Source: Hypsibius dujardini
Lineage: Eukaryota > Tardigrada > Eutardigrada > Parachela > Hypsibiidae
Reading direction: 5' to 3'
Assembly (NCBI GenBank): GCA_001579985.1
Contig: LRSR01007403.1
Span: 1-44,919, forward strand
DNA: 44,919 nt
Position numbers and translations under genes: made by a program
The notes under the pieces: generated by a model
Told to the model about the DNA's origin: nothing
Databases searched by the model: none
What the model saw: the letters and a program-made list of their open reading frames with translations, nothing else
Part shown: positions 9,981 to 22,409 of the stretch, one piece after another
Layout of the letters: every line of letters begins with the position of its first letter
Numbering within the stretch: the first letter of the stretch is position 1

Positions 9981-11030
9981 CTAGCCGCGCTGGAACATCC
10001 GGTTGATCCCATTCCGAAGCCCGTCCATAGCGAGGTAGCACAAAATCGGACTGACCCAGGAGTGGAGAAACTGCCCGAAGTACTGCACCGCAAAGAAAGT
10101 TGTGTTCCAATAAAACGGGGCCCAAGACGCCACCAGAAGGTAAAACACGTTGTTCGGTGTCCAGCAAAGGAGGAGTTCAATCACCAAATAAGCCAGCACT
10201 CGTTCCTTCGATCGCCGACTGGACGGTGTCCGATCTCCTCCCGACCGTCCAGCTGCAACAGCAGCACTCCCGTGATCCTTCACCGTGTCACTCTCAGGCG
10301 CAAGCGCGGGAACCTGCATCACCATGACATGCATACCGTGTGACGTCACCTTCACATGCTTCTGCTTCTCCCGCTGAAACAGCTTCACCAGAATCACCGC
10401 GTACATCAGAATGATCACCACCTCCGGGACGGTGAAGCACAGCAGTTCCTCCACGAAGCTGTAGAAACGCTGCTGCGACCGGTCGATCCAGCAGTTGGGG
10501 TCCAACGGTGAGACGTTTATCCGTCCGCGGATGATTACCGGCAGACACAGCACATGCACCACGATCCAGGTCACCGCGATTAAGGCCAGAGCTACGCCCT
10601 TGGTGTGACGTTGTCGGTAGCTGATGGGAAGGGTCACGGCCCAGAGACGGTTGACCGTCACCAGAACGTGGGCGTAACGGTTGACCGCCCCGAAAACGGT
10701 GCCGCCGTAAGCTAGCAGAATGGTACAGCTGAGGGGGTTGTACGGCCAACGGTTGTGGTAACCGTTGAGGATGGTGCCCGGCATGTTGGTCAGGCCCGCG
10801 CAGATGTCGGTCACGGCGATGTTAACGATGTAGAGATTGAAAGCGGTGTGGAGTTCCGCACGGCAGGCGATGGCCGTGACGAGGATGCCGTTGAGGACCA
10901 GCGTGGCGAGGCAGGAGAAGGCGGTGAACCAGGTCATGACGTCGTTGACGACGGTTCTTTTATCCGAGAAAAACGTTGTCCCGTTTTTTAGCAGGGTTTG
11001 ATTGAGGGTCAAATTCGTGAGAAGAGCCAT
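9981..11030 (-). CDS. Rhodopsin-family (class A) GPCR, intronless, 349 aa
   Basis: A seven-helix plasma-membrane receptor coupling an unknown ligand to G proteins. The chosen start (11028-11030, MALLTNLTLNQT) has N-glycosylation sites before TM1; an in-frame ATG 68 codons upstream would add a tail atypical of this family. TM1 contains LVLNGILV (N1.50), TM2 VNIAVTD (D2.50), TM3 begins at SCT and ends VNRLWAV in place of DRY, and TM4 has a Trp. Loop 2 has NCW, which would pair with the TM3 Cys. TM5 has VPEVV, loop 3 is ~55 residues with basic and Ser-rich parts, TM6 has LLCWTPNN and TM7 has SPILCY in place of NPxxY. No Asp is seen at the aminergic position of TM3, so an amine ligand is doubtful. 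A broken paralogue is at 4487-8426. Confidence 0.92.
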   Translation of the reverse strand: MALLTNLTLNQTLLKNGTTFFSDKRTVVNDVMTWFTAFSCLATLVLNGILVTAIACRAELHTAFNLYIVNIAVTDICAGLTNMPGTILNGYHNRWPYNPLSCTILLAYGGTVFGAVNRYAHVLVTVNRLWAVTLPISYRQRHTKGVALALIAVTWIVVHVLCLPVIIRGRINVSPLDPNCWIDRSQQRFYSFVEELLCFTVPEVVIILMYAVILVKLFQREKQKHVKVTSHGMHVMVMQVPALAPESDTVKDHGSAAVAAGRSGGDRTPSSRRSKERVLAYLVIELLLCWTPNNVFYLLVASWAPFYWNTTFFAVQYFGQFLHSWVSPILCYLAMDGLRNGINRMFQRG

Positions 11031-12100
11031 AATTTTTATGCTGCTAATGCTTCGAAACTTTATTCTGGGTAAATAAAGGTTCGGTTTTCTAGAAACAAAC
11101 AGGCCGCAACGAGTTAATACGGAAGAAAGACATGGAATTAAATGGCTGCTGCATGTGTCGGAGAAGTGCCGATGCTTATCCGCAAATGGCACACCGCTGT
11201 AGCCCTTTATTTCCGTCTGTCTCCGCACCCACAAGACGCTTAGCTAGTCTCGCCTTGAATGTCAATAATTGCGGGAACTAGTCACAATTCCCTATGGATA
11301 ATTAGGTTTGCGGTTCACCGAGAACACAGGCATGTTCCGCGATGTGGGCGAAAATGACGTTCACGCACGCAACAAGAATGGTATTATATTTGTTGTCAAT
11401 CATGGATATAGCTGGAGTGTTTTCGACAAAGTTGTTGAAGTGAGCTAAATCGGACTTGGATCATCCAACCGCGATAAATTTACTTCATTCGATAGTGAGG
11501 GTTGAATGCGAGTCGGGAGAACGACGACATAACCTTGGTTAATGAAGCATGATTTAGTGAAGTTGAATGTAAGGGAGTGCGTCCGAAATACTTCAGACTA
11601 ATGGAAGGAAGTGTTCTAAAACGGTACTGAAGGTTATGACCGCAATATTGGACAACATACTCAGCCATGTATTGAAAAAATCACGCGACAGTTGGGAACG
11701 GTGAGTATGCACCGTGCATTAGTGATAAAGTAAAATTTGAGGTGGAACAGTGTATAAAAAAACTAATAATTTCAGTTTTTATAGAGGTCAAGATTTTGGA
11801 ATACAATGAAAAGAAAATCAAAGCGTTCAATGTTCTATCAACTTTGAAGTTATGTTCAACAATTTTTTGGACAACATTGGGAAAATCTAATTTTAAAGAT
11901 AATTGCAGTGAAAGTCCTCATATCCTAACAACGTCACCGTGTTGATTTCTATTCGGTTGCTATGAATACCACACTGAGCCGAGAGAGCATGTCAAGTAGA
12001 AATCACGTGACTGTTAAAAATATGAGAACTTTCACTGTATAAAACATGTGCATGTTTTCCCTGTTGAATGGAGGCCAAGATTTGAGAAATGTAATTACGT

Positions 12101-12171
12101 GCGTTTTATCTCTAACCGGGACCGGTCACATCATCACTTGCGTTTCATCTCTCACCGGGACCGGTCACATC
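12101..12171 (+). repeat. Two direct copies of a 32-bp unit
   Basis: Copies at 12101-12132 and 12140-12171 differ at two positions. Each contains CGGGACCGGTCACATC. Confidence 0.85.
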
Positions 12172-13013
12172 AACCAAGTTCGAGAACAATTATTCAGCCC
12201 TCGCCCCGGCCAAGACACATCTTGCTTCTGCGCGACCTTTAATTTTTCTTTCTACGTAGAAACCAAACATCGATCAAGCAACAGGCTCTGTCACCAGATT
12301 GAAATAAAAACGAAACAGACTCGATAGCGAAGCAGTAATGTGTTTTCGCCTTCTCTTTTTTTAAAGCGTTACTTTTGCCGGCATGCATGCAAAGCTAGAC
12401 ATCTGCGTAAACAAGCCAAAACTGACCAAATTGCGTTCCCCTACACCTTTCTTCCTCCTTAGCGGTGATTGTGAAGAACCAAGAGTGGGTTACATTTTAG
12501 AATGAAACAGAATGTGATCCGAAATGCAGATTATCCGACCTCAACAACGGTCTGCCCCATCCCATTTTATGGCGATTACGGTGCATTCCCTTTACAAAGC
12601 CCTTGCTTCTACTTATTGGTCGTGCTGACGTCAAACAATTAATAAGACAAAGACTACCACTCAACAGTCTGACTTGCGTGAAGATCAGAACTACTTTGGT
12701 GATTGTGCTTCCGGTTGCTCAAAGTCTCAACATCAGACGTACACCCGATACAGCTGTGGTCCACGATGAACCACACCTGAGGGTGAGGTTGTTTTGTGTT
12801 CTCATACTTCTGTCGAACTATTCATGGGTCCTTATTAATAGCCATACCCCAAAAACATGCACGGACGCGGAATTAGGGAGCGCCGTAAACTTCACCTTTA
12901 TTCATGGTTCGCCAGTCTGTTCATGCACGGTAGATCGTGAAAGGGAATAAAATACTAATCGACAACCACCAACCGCACGCATCTTGACCAGGAAGTGGCG
13001 CCGAAACACAATA

Positions 13014-13180
13014 GTATTCATATTCATAGTTTACATATATAATATTATTTAATACATTATATAATTAAATTTAATAATTAATATTATAATATAATATTGT
13101 AATGTTGTATAATATAATAGACTTTAATAGTTTATAAACATATTGCAAGTTATATACTAATAATATATATGTAACTTAAC
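13014..13180. repeat. AT-rich low-complexity tract
   Basis: An almost pure A/T stretch made of TAATATTATA-type words. It has no coding potential. Confidence 0.8.
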
Positions 13181-15700
13181 AATATTGAGCGAAATCCCAT
13201 TGCATCACTAGTCGTTCTTTCGGCTTTAAAACAGTAAGAGTTCTTTTAACAAGCCCCTCCCCCCAGAGCATATCTATCGGTCAGTTCAGGCAAGTGTTCG
13301 AAACGGTTCACTCTTCCAGCCTAAACTTATTGATGAGCTATACCAGAATCCGTATCAATGATCTGCAAGATCGAAGTCTAATGAGGACCACCATGACAGA
13401 GAATCATCTATTTGTCATAAAAGAGGCTTTACTGGACTGCCACAGTGGACCGTTAGGTTTCATGACAACAAAGGCATTTGAAAACATTCAGAATTTTAGG
13501 CAATATAGCAGCACAAACTGCTAATGATCTGGAGGACTCAACAGAGAAATTTATCGTATATTGCGAGTGTTTTTTCCACATTTTTGTGCGCTCTGAAAAG
13601 TACGAAACTTCGCGGCCGTGATCCTCGTACATGTGTGATTGCACGTGGACCCGGCTGTAGCAATGCAGTCGTTTATACCGATTCGACTCACTTCAGTATC
13701 TGAACTGGCCGGATGGGCTCTTTCGGTACCGCGGTGCACCCCGGCGCCTCGTGGTGTCTTGACCATTTCGCATTTCCCACTCGGGGATTGTCGTCGTCTA
13801 AACGCTCGCTTACAAGGCCTCAATTACCTCTGTCAAATTCAGATCGCTTGAAATTTTTTTTCTTGAATACTACCTCCCCAACTATGTTGTTAAAAAATGT
13901 GACTTGCAACAGTGGGACCCCTGTTCAGTGAGGAAAACTCGGGAAGAACCCAAATGTAGCACGATCTTTTGGTCGATTGATTGATTGATCAACGAGTTCG
14001 AATATTGAGTTCCTCATTGTAAACGCGAAAAACGTTTCTCCCTCTTGCACCCAGTTGAAATAATTGGATTGACATCAGCAGAATATGTTTGAATGTATAG
14101 GGGCAGAGGCGTGGAGCTATGAATAATTCTCGAGTGGATCGTGCCTGACACCGAAAGCTAAGGATTTCCAATGCCATATCCGCTGTTGTATAAGTCCGGC
14201 TCTGCGAAAACAAATTATTTCAAATTAGATCACGCGAGAACCCAAATTACGCTGCTGATTTTTAATAACTTTAGAATCTTAGAATCTCTTTTGGAAGTCA
14301 TTGGGCGAAACTTTGCATCAGTTTGAAAAATATTGCTCGATAAAGCCTTGTTTATCCTTGGTCACCGGCAGGCTCAACCCTCTTGAGAATGATTCATGGC
14401 TGCGTCCTGTACATGAAAACATTCTGTTGATGTGAACCAAATTATTTCAACTGGCGTCGAGCAAGGAAGAAACATTATTTGCGTTTCCAAAGACAGGAAT
14501 GAAAATTGAACTCCCTTGATCAGTCCATCAAGTGACCGTGAGCGATGTTGTGCTGCAATTAGATTCTCCCCGAATTTGTTCCCAGTGAAGAGGGGCCCCA
14601 CTGCCGTGAGTCATTTTTTTAAACCATAGTGAGGGAGGCAGTGTTCAAGAAAAAAGTTTAGCCTCAGTCTGAATTTGACAGAGATAATTGACTTCTTGTT
14701 AGTGCGTGCTGCTAGGCGTGTTCTAGCGACCGTAAAAAATAGCAAAACGTAACATACCAAAATTTACCGGCTCGACAAACAGAGTCAAAAGTCCCAACCG
14801 GATTAGAACAAATCAAAAAAAGTGGGCTAAATGAACCATGTACGGGTTTCACAAACATGAAACCGGTGTCTTGTTATCATCGCACATGTCGACGTCAGCA
14901 AAAGTGTCAAACTGCGCAAATTAGTTGAAAGTTTTTATATTAAAGTAAACAGCAGTCACTAAAGAATTTTAGATTAGTTTGCGTTGGTGATTGAAAAGTT
15001 TGGTCTAGCTTTAGTCAGAACTCGTTCGCCATTTTTATTGTTCGTATTTCCCATTTTCGTATTTTTCTGGTAAGTGACAATAACTTAGCTTAGTGTTTTA
15101 GCGAAATAAAAATACTAGAGTTAGCAAATGAGTTATAAAATACTTTTTTGTTTTAGCTTAGTTGTTTGGTTTGTTTTGTCATAACCACCCGTCAACCGCA
15201 TCGATGCATTATTTTCATTTACTGCCCGCAAGTTAATGGACTCGGGTACTAGCTCATTTTGCCTTGTGGTGTTTGCGTTGAAAAAAAACCCATTGATATG
15301 TTTTTTTTCTTCATTAAAATGTGAATGATTCGATGATTCCGTTGACAAGCTCAGTGACGGGTCGTTTCTGATCTGAGCACCAAATGTGCGGAATAGGCAT
15401 CGAAGCAATCAATATGTTAGGAACCATTATCGTTTGTGGGAGACTGAATTGCAAATAGACATCCAATCCTTCGGACATTTTGTGCCGGCCAAAAGGGAAC
15501 TGGATAAGGTTGCCCCCTTCTCCCCAGGAAATTGCACTATGTCTAAAGAACAAGTCCGTACCCAGTCCGCACCCAGTCCGCACCCACTCAGCCGCACCCA
15601 GCCTTTAACATTCACACGACTGCACCTTCCACTATCACAGGCGTTGCAGATGACACAAAACTGGTCAAAATATTTGTCCAGATATTTATTTGTACGAAAA

Positions 15701-17439
15701 ATGGCAAACACCGACGTTTCAAATTGCACCACTTCCCACAGCTTTCCTTCAGCTGTTTGGCTTTATCCTGAACCCACATGTCGGTAAACGGTTCACCATT
15801 CTACTACGTATAATAACTTTCCTCCTTGTGGCCGGGAACGTGGAAACCATCACAAATCTGACTATCCGATCTGCCCGATTCTGAACCTCCCACAATCAAG
15901 GCACGGCAGTGACATGGTCATGATATAGCTTGGTGTCCAGCTTTCTCCCAATCCTTACGAGGTGCCGGCGTGATGGCCCTTTTCTATGCCCAATTCAAGG
16001 CGTATCACTTTCTCAACCTGCAGATTCAAAGAATGTTTTTGACCTTTGAAGCCGATGAAAGGTCAACAAGATATTGTCAATGAAGGAGGACATCCACAGT
16101 CCTGAGCGCGTCGGCGATAATCCTACAACTCCTTGAGCAACTTGTAATCTGGTTACCGCAACAAATTCTCAAGGCAGCAACAAAGCAGTCCGTGCCTTCA
16201 GTGTCTAGCAATTAAACCTTTATTCCTGTAAATAATACTCGAAGAAAATATTGGTAGCGCGTCTTACTCAAACGTCCTAGTGTCCTTCATATGGACTAGG
16301 TTATTCATTTCAGATTGTCAACTTCTTTTTATCCCAACAAGTGCTAATTTTGGCCGTGACCTCGACGTTGGTCCTACGTTTGTGTGTAATGAAACATAAC
16401 TATAGTCTCGACAGTCTTCCATCGGGCAGCATCGACAAAAGGTCCCTACGAAAACAGCTGGAACACATCCAGAACAGTTATACGGATATTTTGAGGTTAA
16501 GCAACCAAATTACAGCGGTTTTACAGCAGTCCTTTTATGTTGATTGTGGTTGGATCAGGTAACGGTGTTGGGATACGTGGCCAATGCAGTTGGCAACTTC
16601 GATTATGGACTCTTCAATCCAGTGACAACTTGGAAAACCCGTTGTATATGTGCGTTTAGCTTTGCTGCGTACAGTACAGTATTCCTCTGGCCCATTGTGC
16701 AGGCATACGAAGAGGTAAAACGCGACTTCTGTGATGGACGATAACCGCGAACGTCCCAAATTCCACTTGGTAGTACAATTTATATTTAGGCCAGGAAAAC
16801 AGAACTAAAGTCGTATCATCTGATTGTGATTATTTGGAACACCGTGTCAGCCGATGATGTCGTGAGTTACAAATATACCGTTGTCACGCGTTATGTAAAA
16901 CATCAGATGTAAATATGTAGTCCGCCAGGGCGAAGTTTTTTTTACTGGAAAGGTTGACTGAAAACTTGAAACACTTCATTGTATATATAGTTGTTGGAGA
17001 TTTCAAAATTAACAATTTTGTTTTAGAAACTCTACTCGAGAAGAGAGAGAAATACAGATGAGAGACGAGCCAATCTCCTCACTCTTATGTTCCGGCATGT
17101 GTGCAATGTTTTTTATCTTTCAGGATAGCAAATGTATGAACTTCCTGAAACATTATACAACGTCTGCGAGGATAACCAAGTTATCGTGGTGGGCGCTGGG
17201 ATTGTCTATTTCACCCGCAGTCTCCTGGCTGGAGTAAGTGCACGAGCCATTTCTTGTTTGTAGCGAACAATTTTCATATGCGCTGTTTACAGACGCTGAC
17301 GTTCGCCGTGTCCTTTGGCTTAATTGCATACGGCATTATTGAAAAAAGCCTACCGGTGGTTACAGCGCCAGTCAACAAGCTTAGTGACTCTTGCTATTGC
17401 GATCATCTGTATAATGGAACCACTGCATTACGAAGATAG
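15701..17439 (+). pseudogene. Gr-like chemoreceptor A, four-exon pseudogene
   Basis: It is collinear with intact gene B. Exon 1 starts MANTDVSN and frameshifts into LPTAFLQLFGF. After a stop come YAQFKAYHFLNL, then a TGA at 16081-16083 where gene B has Trp, then IILQLLEQLVIWLP, FLSQQVLILAV and LDQVTVLG (frameshifted), ending STVFLWPIVQAYEE at 16714. Exon 2 is 16790-16861 (24 codons, begins ARKTELKSYH). Exon 3 is 17124-17233 with one base missing after DSK, then YELPETLYNVCEDNQVIVVG and FTRSLLAG. Exon 4 is 17293-17439 (TLTFAVSFGLIAYGIIEKS). All splice signals survive. A functional protein would be a seven-helix chemoreceptor of the Gr type; this copy has at least three frameshifts and two stops. 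Confidence 0.85.
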
Positions 17440-19342
17440 CTCTCTAGACATTACTGATCAATATGAGAATAACATCTCGTATCACGTGACTTTTCGACAT
17501 GTTCATTAAATTATCCCATTCCATACGATAGAATGCCATTAACGTATCATATGACGAGTGATGGCGGAGAGTAAGAACTCCCGGTTCCTGGAGAATGATA
17601 ACTGCGAATATCCACCTGCGCCGGTTCCTTAGAGTTTGGTAAAGTATGTGTTATGAGCGCGAAAGATCGAAAGGGCAGTTGCAACAGATACCTATTTTGA
17701 ATGAGGGTACGGACCCGGAAAGCTCATTGGGTTTTATTTACTGGACTTCAATAACTAAGTCAGTATTAAATACACCAGCGTCCACTCTCGGCGCACAACG
17801 GAAAAGACATGAAGTTGCGCAGCATGGGGAACCAAATCTCTTGGCCTCTACAATACAAGCAGGCGCTTATACCGCTCGGCCATTGCACCAGTCACAAGGA
17901 ATGATCAATGACGGAAGACACCCTAGACTGTAAACAATTGGCTTTCCATTTTTTTGTTGTAAATAGTAAACTTTAAAATAAGATTAACCTCTGCCTAGCG
18001 ACTGACTGAATAGCATGTTTTGAGTCTTTTGAACTGGGCTTGCACGCTGACTAGATCAAATTCCGCGTATAGATTTGGCCAAGTGACTTTCCCACCCACG
18101 AGTCCAACCATATGATGACCAAACCCAGTGCCTTGTTCCATACTTTTCGCAAGGATATCGTTAAACTATTTTGATTGAAATCTGGGCGGATCTTGCATTT
18201 CATGCTTGATTAGAGTTGGCGTTCTTCACTCTTGAAGCGGGCGTAACTTGTGAATAACGGTAATTGGCTCTGTCCCAACTTCACGCCATGAAATAGCGCG
18301 TGCTTTACAAACGGCTGAAGTTGAAATTGAGTTGAGATGATTAAAAACACACTTCATCTATATATGCCAATGACAGTTATAACAATGCCTGCATTGTATA
18401 ATAATGTTGGACGGTCCCAGTTCAGAATGGGTGTTGGCAGGAAGGCTTCCAAAATGGGCTAAAAAGAGAGTACATTTGCATGGGCAAATCTGTATCGCAT
18501 GTGTGAGCCTGTTGGGATAAGTCAGGAGGTTTTGTTTGCCACTTCAGTTTACAGCAGATAGTCACGTGACCATACAGCATTTAATGACGTCGATAAGCGT
18601 AATATGCGATATGTATTTAGGCTATTTTCAAAAGTCAACGTTTGTATTTCCCTGATAGATTCCACATTATGATTTTTTGATCCCACATTAACGTGGATTA
18701 GGAAATAAATTTCTTTTTCGATAGACTTATTGGAGATGGGGATCCGTTGGCAAGGGTTTTGATGGGTTTCAATGGGTTATGGCTGGAATTTAAGTCTTCA
18801 AACAAAACTGAAGCGGCACACCCAAAACAGCGCTAAGTGTTTCGGAAAGATTTCGTTCAGAAACTTCAATCATTCCAGCACAACTTTGCTGTTTTAGAAA
18901 TTCGAAAAAGATTTGGAATCGAGCAGTGATTCTTCAAAGATAATGTCTAGTTTGCGGTCTGTTGGTATACGTCACAAACTAATCAGTTTAAGTAAGTGAT
19001 CTGTGTAATAGCTTTAAAATCAAAGCTACAATATTTACTTTTCAGGTTTGATCTTTATTACTTTTGTAAGCGTAACTGCTGTAACTTCCAGATGCAGAAA
19101 AATCTGCCTAGTAACGGTTCAGCTGTTGGGCGAGGTACGCAAAGGGTGTCAAGGGTCGATGGGTCTGACACAGCAGTCTCCCTTTGTACACACACCACAT
19201 CTGTAACAACCCGTATATATATATTTGTTGAGTGGTTTCAAATTCTCGTTCATTCAGTTGTGAATTTTCTTCGCCTACACCTTAAACAGACAAGTTTCAT
19301 CGAAACATAAAGCCCAGACTATTTGCATCCCAACACAAGAAA
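17440..19342. other. Intergenic spacer between receptors A and B
   Basis: I see no gene. The frames at 17646-17933 and 18996-19310 match no receptor exon. A TATATATATA at 19214-19223 lies about 120 bp before the gene B start and could be its TATA box. Confidence 0.45.
19214..19223 (+). promoter_or_regulatory. Possible TATA box of receptor gene B
   Basis: TATATATATA lies 120 bp upstream of the ATG at 19343. Gene E has a similar TATA word close to its start. This is placement evidence only. Confidence 0.3.
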
Positions 19343-20944
19343 ATGGCAAAAACCCCCGAACAGCGGCCATTTAATTTCGCACCCTGGCCGACGTTGTTCC
19401 TTCGGCTTTTCGGCCTCATTTCGACAATTCATCACGATAAATTTATCCGTATTATTTTCCGTTTAGTTGCGCACATCCATTTGGTCGGTGCTGTGGCGGC
19501 GGTTATGATACTCGTCATCCGAGTGATCGCATTTATGACATTTCCCGCAACTTATCATGGAAGCAGCAGAATCCTCGTCATGTTCGCACTCGCACCAGGC
19601 CTTACAAAGTACATTCGTTCCACCTCCATCATACTTCTCTTTACCTTCTACGGCAGTGCGTATCATCGTTTGCTCTCAAGGATGACGACGATCTTTCACT
19701 CTTCCGACGTGGAAGGCAGAAATGTCTGTTACCGACGATGGCGAAGACATTCCACTACCTTGGCCGTACTGTCAGTCATTTTGCAGCTCCTGGAACATTT
19801 CTCGATTCGACTCCAAGAACTAATGCATTACCTCGCTAACAGGCTCACACAAACCGTACCAAAAAATATCACAATCAAGCACGAGAATGAAGAAATCGTT
19901 CAACAGAAAGTAATATGGGCGGGGTTTTACTTTCAAGTTGTTAGCTTCTTCCTGTCCCAACAAGTCTTAATTCTGGTCGTCATTTCGGGATTGGCGCTCA
20001 CTTCTCTTATCACCTCCTACAACCTTTCGATCGACAAACTACGCGGACAAATTCAGAGCTGCGTTTTTGACAAGCATGTTTTGCTAGTACAGCTGGAAAA
20101 GCTTCAGAAACAACTCTCTCAAACCCTTCTGTTAAATGGCGACTTGGCTGCATGTTTCGGGCTTATCCTTTATTGCGCATTCGGACTGGACCAGGTGACC
20201 GTCATGGGAACCGTCGCCGATGCAGTTGTAAGCATCAGACCGGACCCAACCCTTTGGGTTACCCGATGTTGTGGAGTGCTCATCTTTTCCTGCTACAGCA
20301 CGGTCTTCCTCTGGCCCCTTGTGCAAGCTCATGAAGAGGTAGGGAAAACGCAACATGTGATGGGTGACACTAAAGAACGACACACCTTGTCTCGCTATGT
20401 GTAGGCAAATAAAACTGAGTTCAAGTTGTATCGTTTGGCTGTGGCAACTTGGAGAGAATTCCCATCAGAATTATCGGTAAAGTTTTGTGGCCTTTAATCA
20501 GGTTGACAATTTAGATGATTTCTACTCGGACTGAGCGTCCCATTTTTCCCTTATAGAACAGCAAGATATATGAACTTCCTCAGACTCTCTACACGTCATG
20601 CGAAGTCAATCAAGTAGTGGTGAAGGGCGGAGGTCTACTGTACTTTACGCGGAATCTATTGTTCGGGGTGAGGGGACTTTCTTGTACTGTATTTTCGCGT
20701 TAGACAGAGACAGCGTACGAGCTGTGGAACGTTTAATCGGCCACGCGGCGCTTATGCTGTGTGTACGGTGCCCACAGCCGTGCACACGTTCCATTCCAGT
20801 ACGACTGTCCCTGTCTAAAGCGAAAATATAGTAATCACTTGCAGTTCGTAATGCTTTCCCACCTGCTAACAATTGTCAATTGGTATTTTGCAGACTGTGT
20901 CGTTTGCCGTATCCTTTGGTGCCCTTGCATATGGCGTTGCCTAG
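19343..20944 (+). CDS. Gr-like seven-helix chemoreceptor B, intact, 4 exons, 409 aa
   Basis: Exons: 19343-20338, 20405-20476, 20557-20667, 20894-20944. All introns are GT..AG and phase 0. Exon 1 (332 codons) holds TM1 (residues ~40-64), TM2 (~73-103), TM3 (~130-150), TM4 (~192-222, FFLSQQVLILVV), TM5 (~268-292, with FGLDQVTVMG) and TM6 (~303-332, CYSTVFLWPLVQAHEE). Exon 2 starts ANKTEFKLYR; exon 3 has IYELPQTLY, VVVKGGG and FTRNLLFG; exon 4 codes TM7 (TVSFAVSFGALAYGVA, then stop). Three phase-0 introns near the C-terminus, the last just before TM7, are known for arthropod-type Gr genes, which form ligand-gated cation channels in sensory neurons. The family call is inferred from topology and introns. 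The tail is about 19 residues shorter than in gene D. Confidence 0.85.
20692..20826. mobile_element. 135-bp MITE in intron 3 of receptor B
   Basis: Left end TTTTCGCGTTAGACAGAGAC and right end GTCCCTGTCTAAAGCGAAAA are imperfect inverted repeats of about 30 bp. TA flanks both sides (20690-20691 and 20827-20828). Both strands therefore show an IFALDRDS-like open frame, which is an artefact of the symmetry. Confidence 0.75.
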
Positions 20945-22409
20945 AAATATTGTCTGTTCACTGTGTGATGCTCCATGATCACCGGGCCCCATGGGTCATC
21001 TTTTCGACCAGAGTTGTAAATTTCGCAAACCACGCGTAACACGCTTTCTGTTTGACTATCAGCAGAAAAACTGTACTATGCGCGGTGGTTTTTACAGCTG
21101 TTTGTACCATTAAATATAGTGCAGTATTTGGTTCCTAGTGCACGATGTCTAAGTGACCCGTCTATCAATATGTTGGCCCACATTTACTCATCCTTGGGGA
21201 AGTATATCCTGCGGTCGATGAATCCATCATGAGGCGGAAACCCAATTTTACATCCTCAACCGAGCCTACGTAGTAGCTTCAGGGGAGACCTTCACCCTGT
21301 GCACACCCTACCACCTACGCCCGGTGCGGAGATGTTGTGTCACTAGAAATTGCGTCTCCCTACATTGTGTACATTGTGTACATTGTGTCCTCTTTATTGC
21401 CCTTTCAATGTTTTGTTCCCTGGACATTGTGTTCTCTCCTTTCCAGATTATGTTCACCAGACATGTTCGCCCAGACTATGTGTTCTGTCTTTTCGACACT
21501 TTGTCCTCCAGATATTATGCCCACTCAGATAATGATTCTGTTCTTTCAACATTGTCCACCAGACAAGTTACGCCCGTACGTCATTCTGCCTTACCAAGTA
21601 TAACGTCCGGTGGATATTTGCTCTACTCTGGCCATTGTGTAATGTTGCAGTACCGCTATCCTTAACCAGTTTGTTTACTCAATCATTCAGTAAACTACTT
21701 ACTGCTAGTTAATCTTACACACCACACTTGCTTAAACTCTTGTTTTCTTATATGAACAAACTTGACGCTCTCTACTATTAAAACTTAATGCTCAATGTTT
21801 ATAATCTACCTTACCGCTCGATGCTAGAGCTTACCTAACGGTGATTCAAATAGGCGGTGCAGGGGCCAAAGACGCCTCGCTAGGGGTAAAGGGAGCTTCG
21901 CCCCTTTATTTATGAGTAGTGACAGTAAGTGCATCGCCAATGTCCAGAGATAGAATGTCTATTTAGCCATATTGTCTGTGGGACAGAATGTCTATCTGGC
22001 TATAATGTCTTTGGGGAAAGAATGTTCTCAACCAGAGTGTCTGAGGACAGTTTCTCCTTCTGGCCACAAAATATAAATGCGGTTGTGATATTGCGCCGTT
22101 TTCAATATCCATATGAGGCTTATTTGGCTTTGTTTTACCTCCCCAAGTGAGCAGATTAGTTACCGTGGTCCTTCGCGAAATTGCGTGAATCCACATGGCC
22201 TTGTAGCGTAGCACAAAAGAAAAAGTATATTATTATGGACTGTATGGACTGTCAACACAACACACCACACCATCAGATTATGTAGTACCAAAGACGAGAC
22301 GAGAGAGAAGCAAGGTAGCCAAGAGTTAAAGAAATATCAAAGAAGTAGCTCATGGAAAACGACGATTAAAACATAATGGATTACTAATGATAATGATAGT
22401 AGTTACTCA
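20945..22409. other. Spacer between receptors B and C, with degenerate repeats
   Basis: No gene is supported. Between 21355 and 21620 there are irregular short units (ACATTGTGT three times near 21362-21391, then CCAGA..ATGTTC words). Related words in the opposite orientation occur at 21945-22060 (GAATGTCTATCTGG and similar). The open frames across the first block come from the repeats. Confidence 0.4.
21355..22060. repeat. Degenerate short-unit arrays in inverted orientation
   Basis: The left block 21355-21620 contains words such as TTCCAGATTATGTTC and CCAGACATGTTC. The right block 21945-22060 contains GAATGTCTATCTGGC and ATAATGTC words reading the other way. The pairing is loose, so a foldback-type element is only a suggestion. 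Confidence 0.3.

Larger units (their letters stand above)
11235..15700. other. Gene-poor region
   Basis: No gene is supported over about 4.4 kb. It holds a 32-bp direct repeat (12101-12171) and an AT-only tract (13014-13180). The open frames here (for example 12603-12950 and 13551-13823) have no domain, no splice structure and no neighbour support. Confidence 0.5.

Noticed and set aside
12046-12327. 93-residue open frame
   Set aside because: Its only notable feature, a repeated SLTGTGH-like peptide, comes from the 32-bp direct repeat.
13551-13931. Overlapping frames on both strands in a GC-richer patch, considered as a gene or structured RNA
   Set aside because: No domain, no splice structure, and no rRNA, tRNA or snRNA signature that I can support.
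20598-20872. Open frames on both strands with IFALDRDS
   Set aside because: Produced by the inverted ends of the MITE in intron 3 of receptor B.
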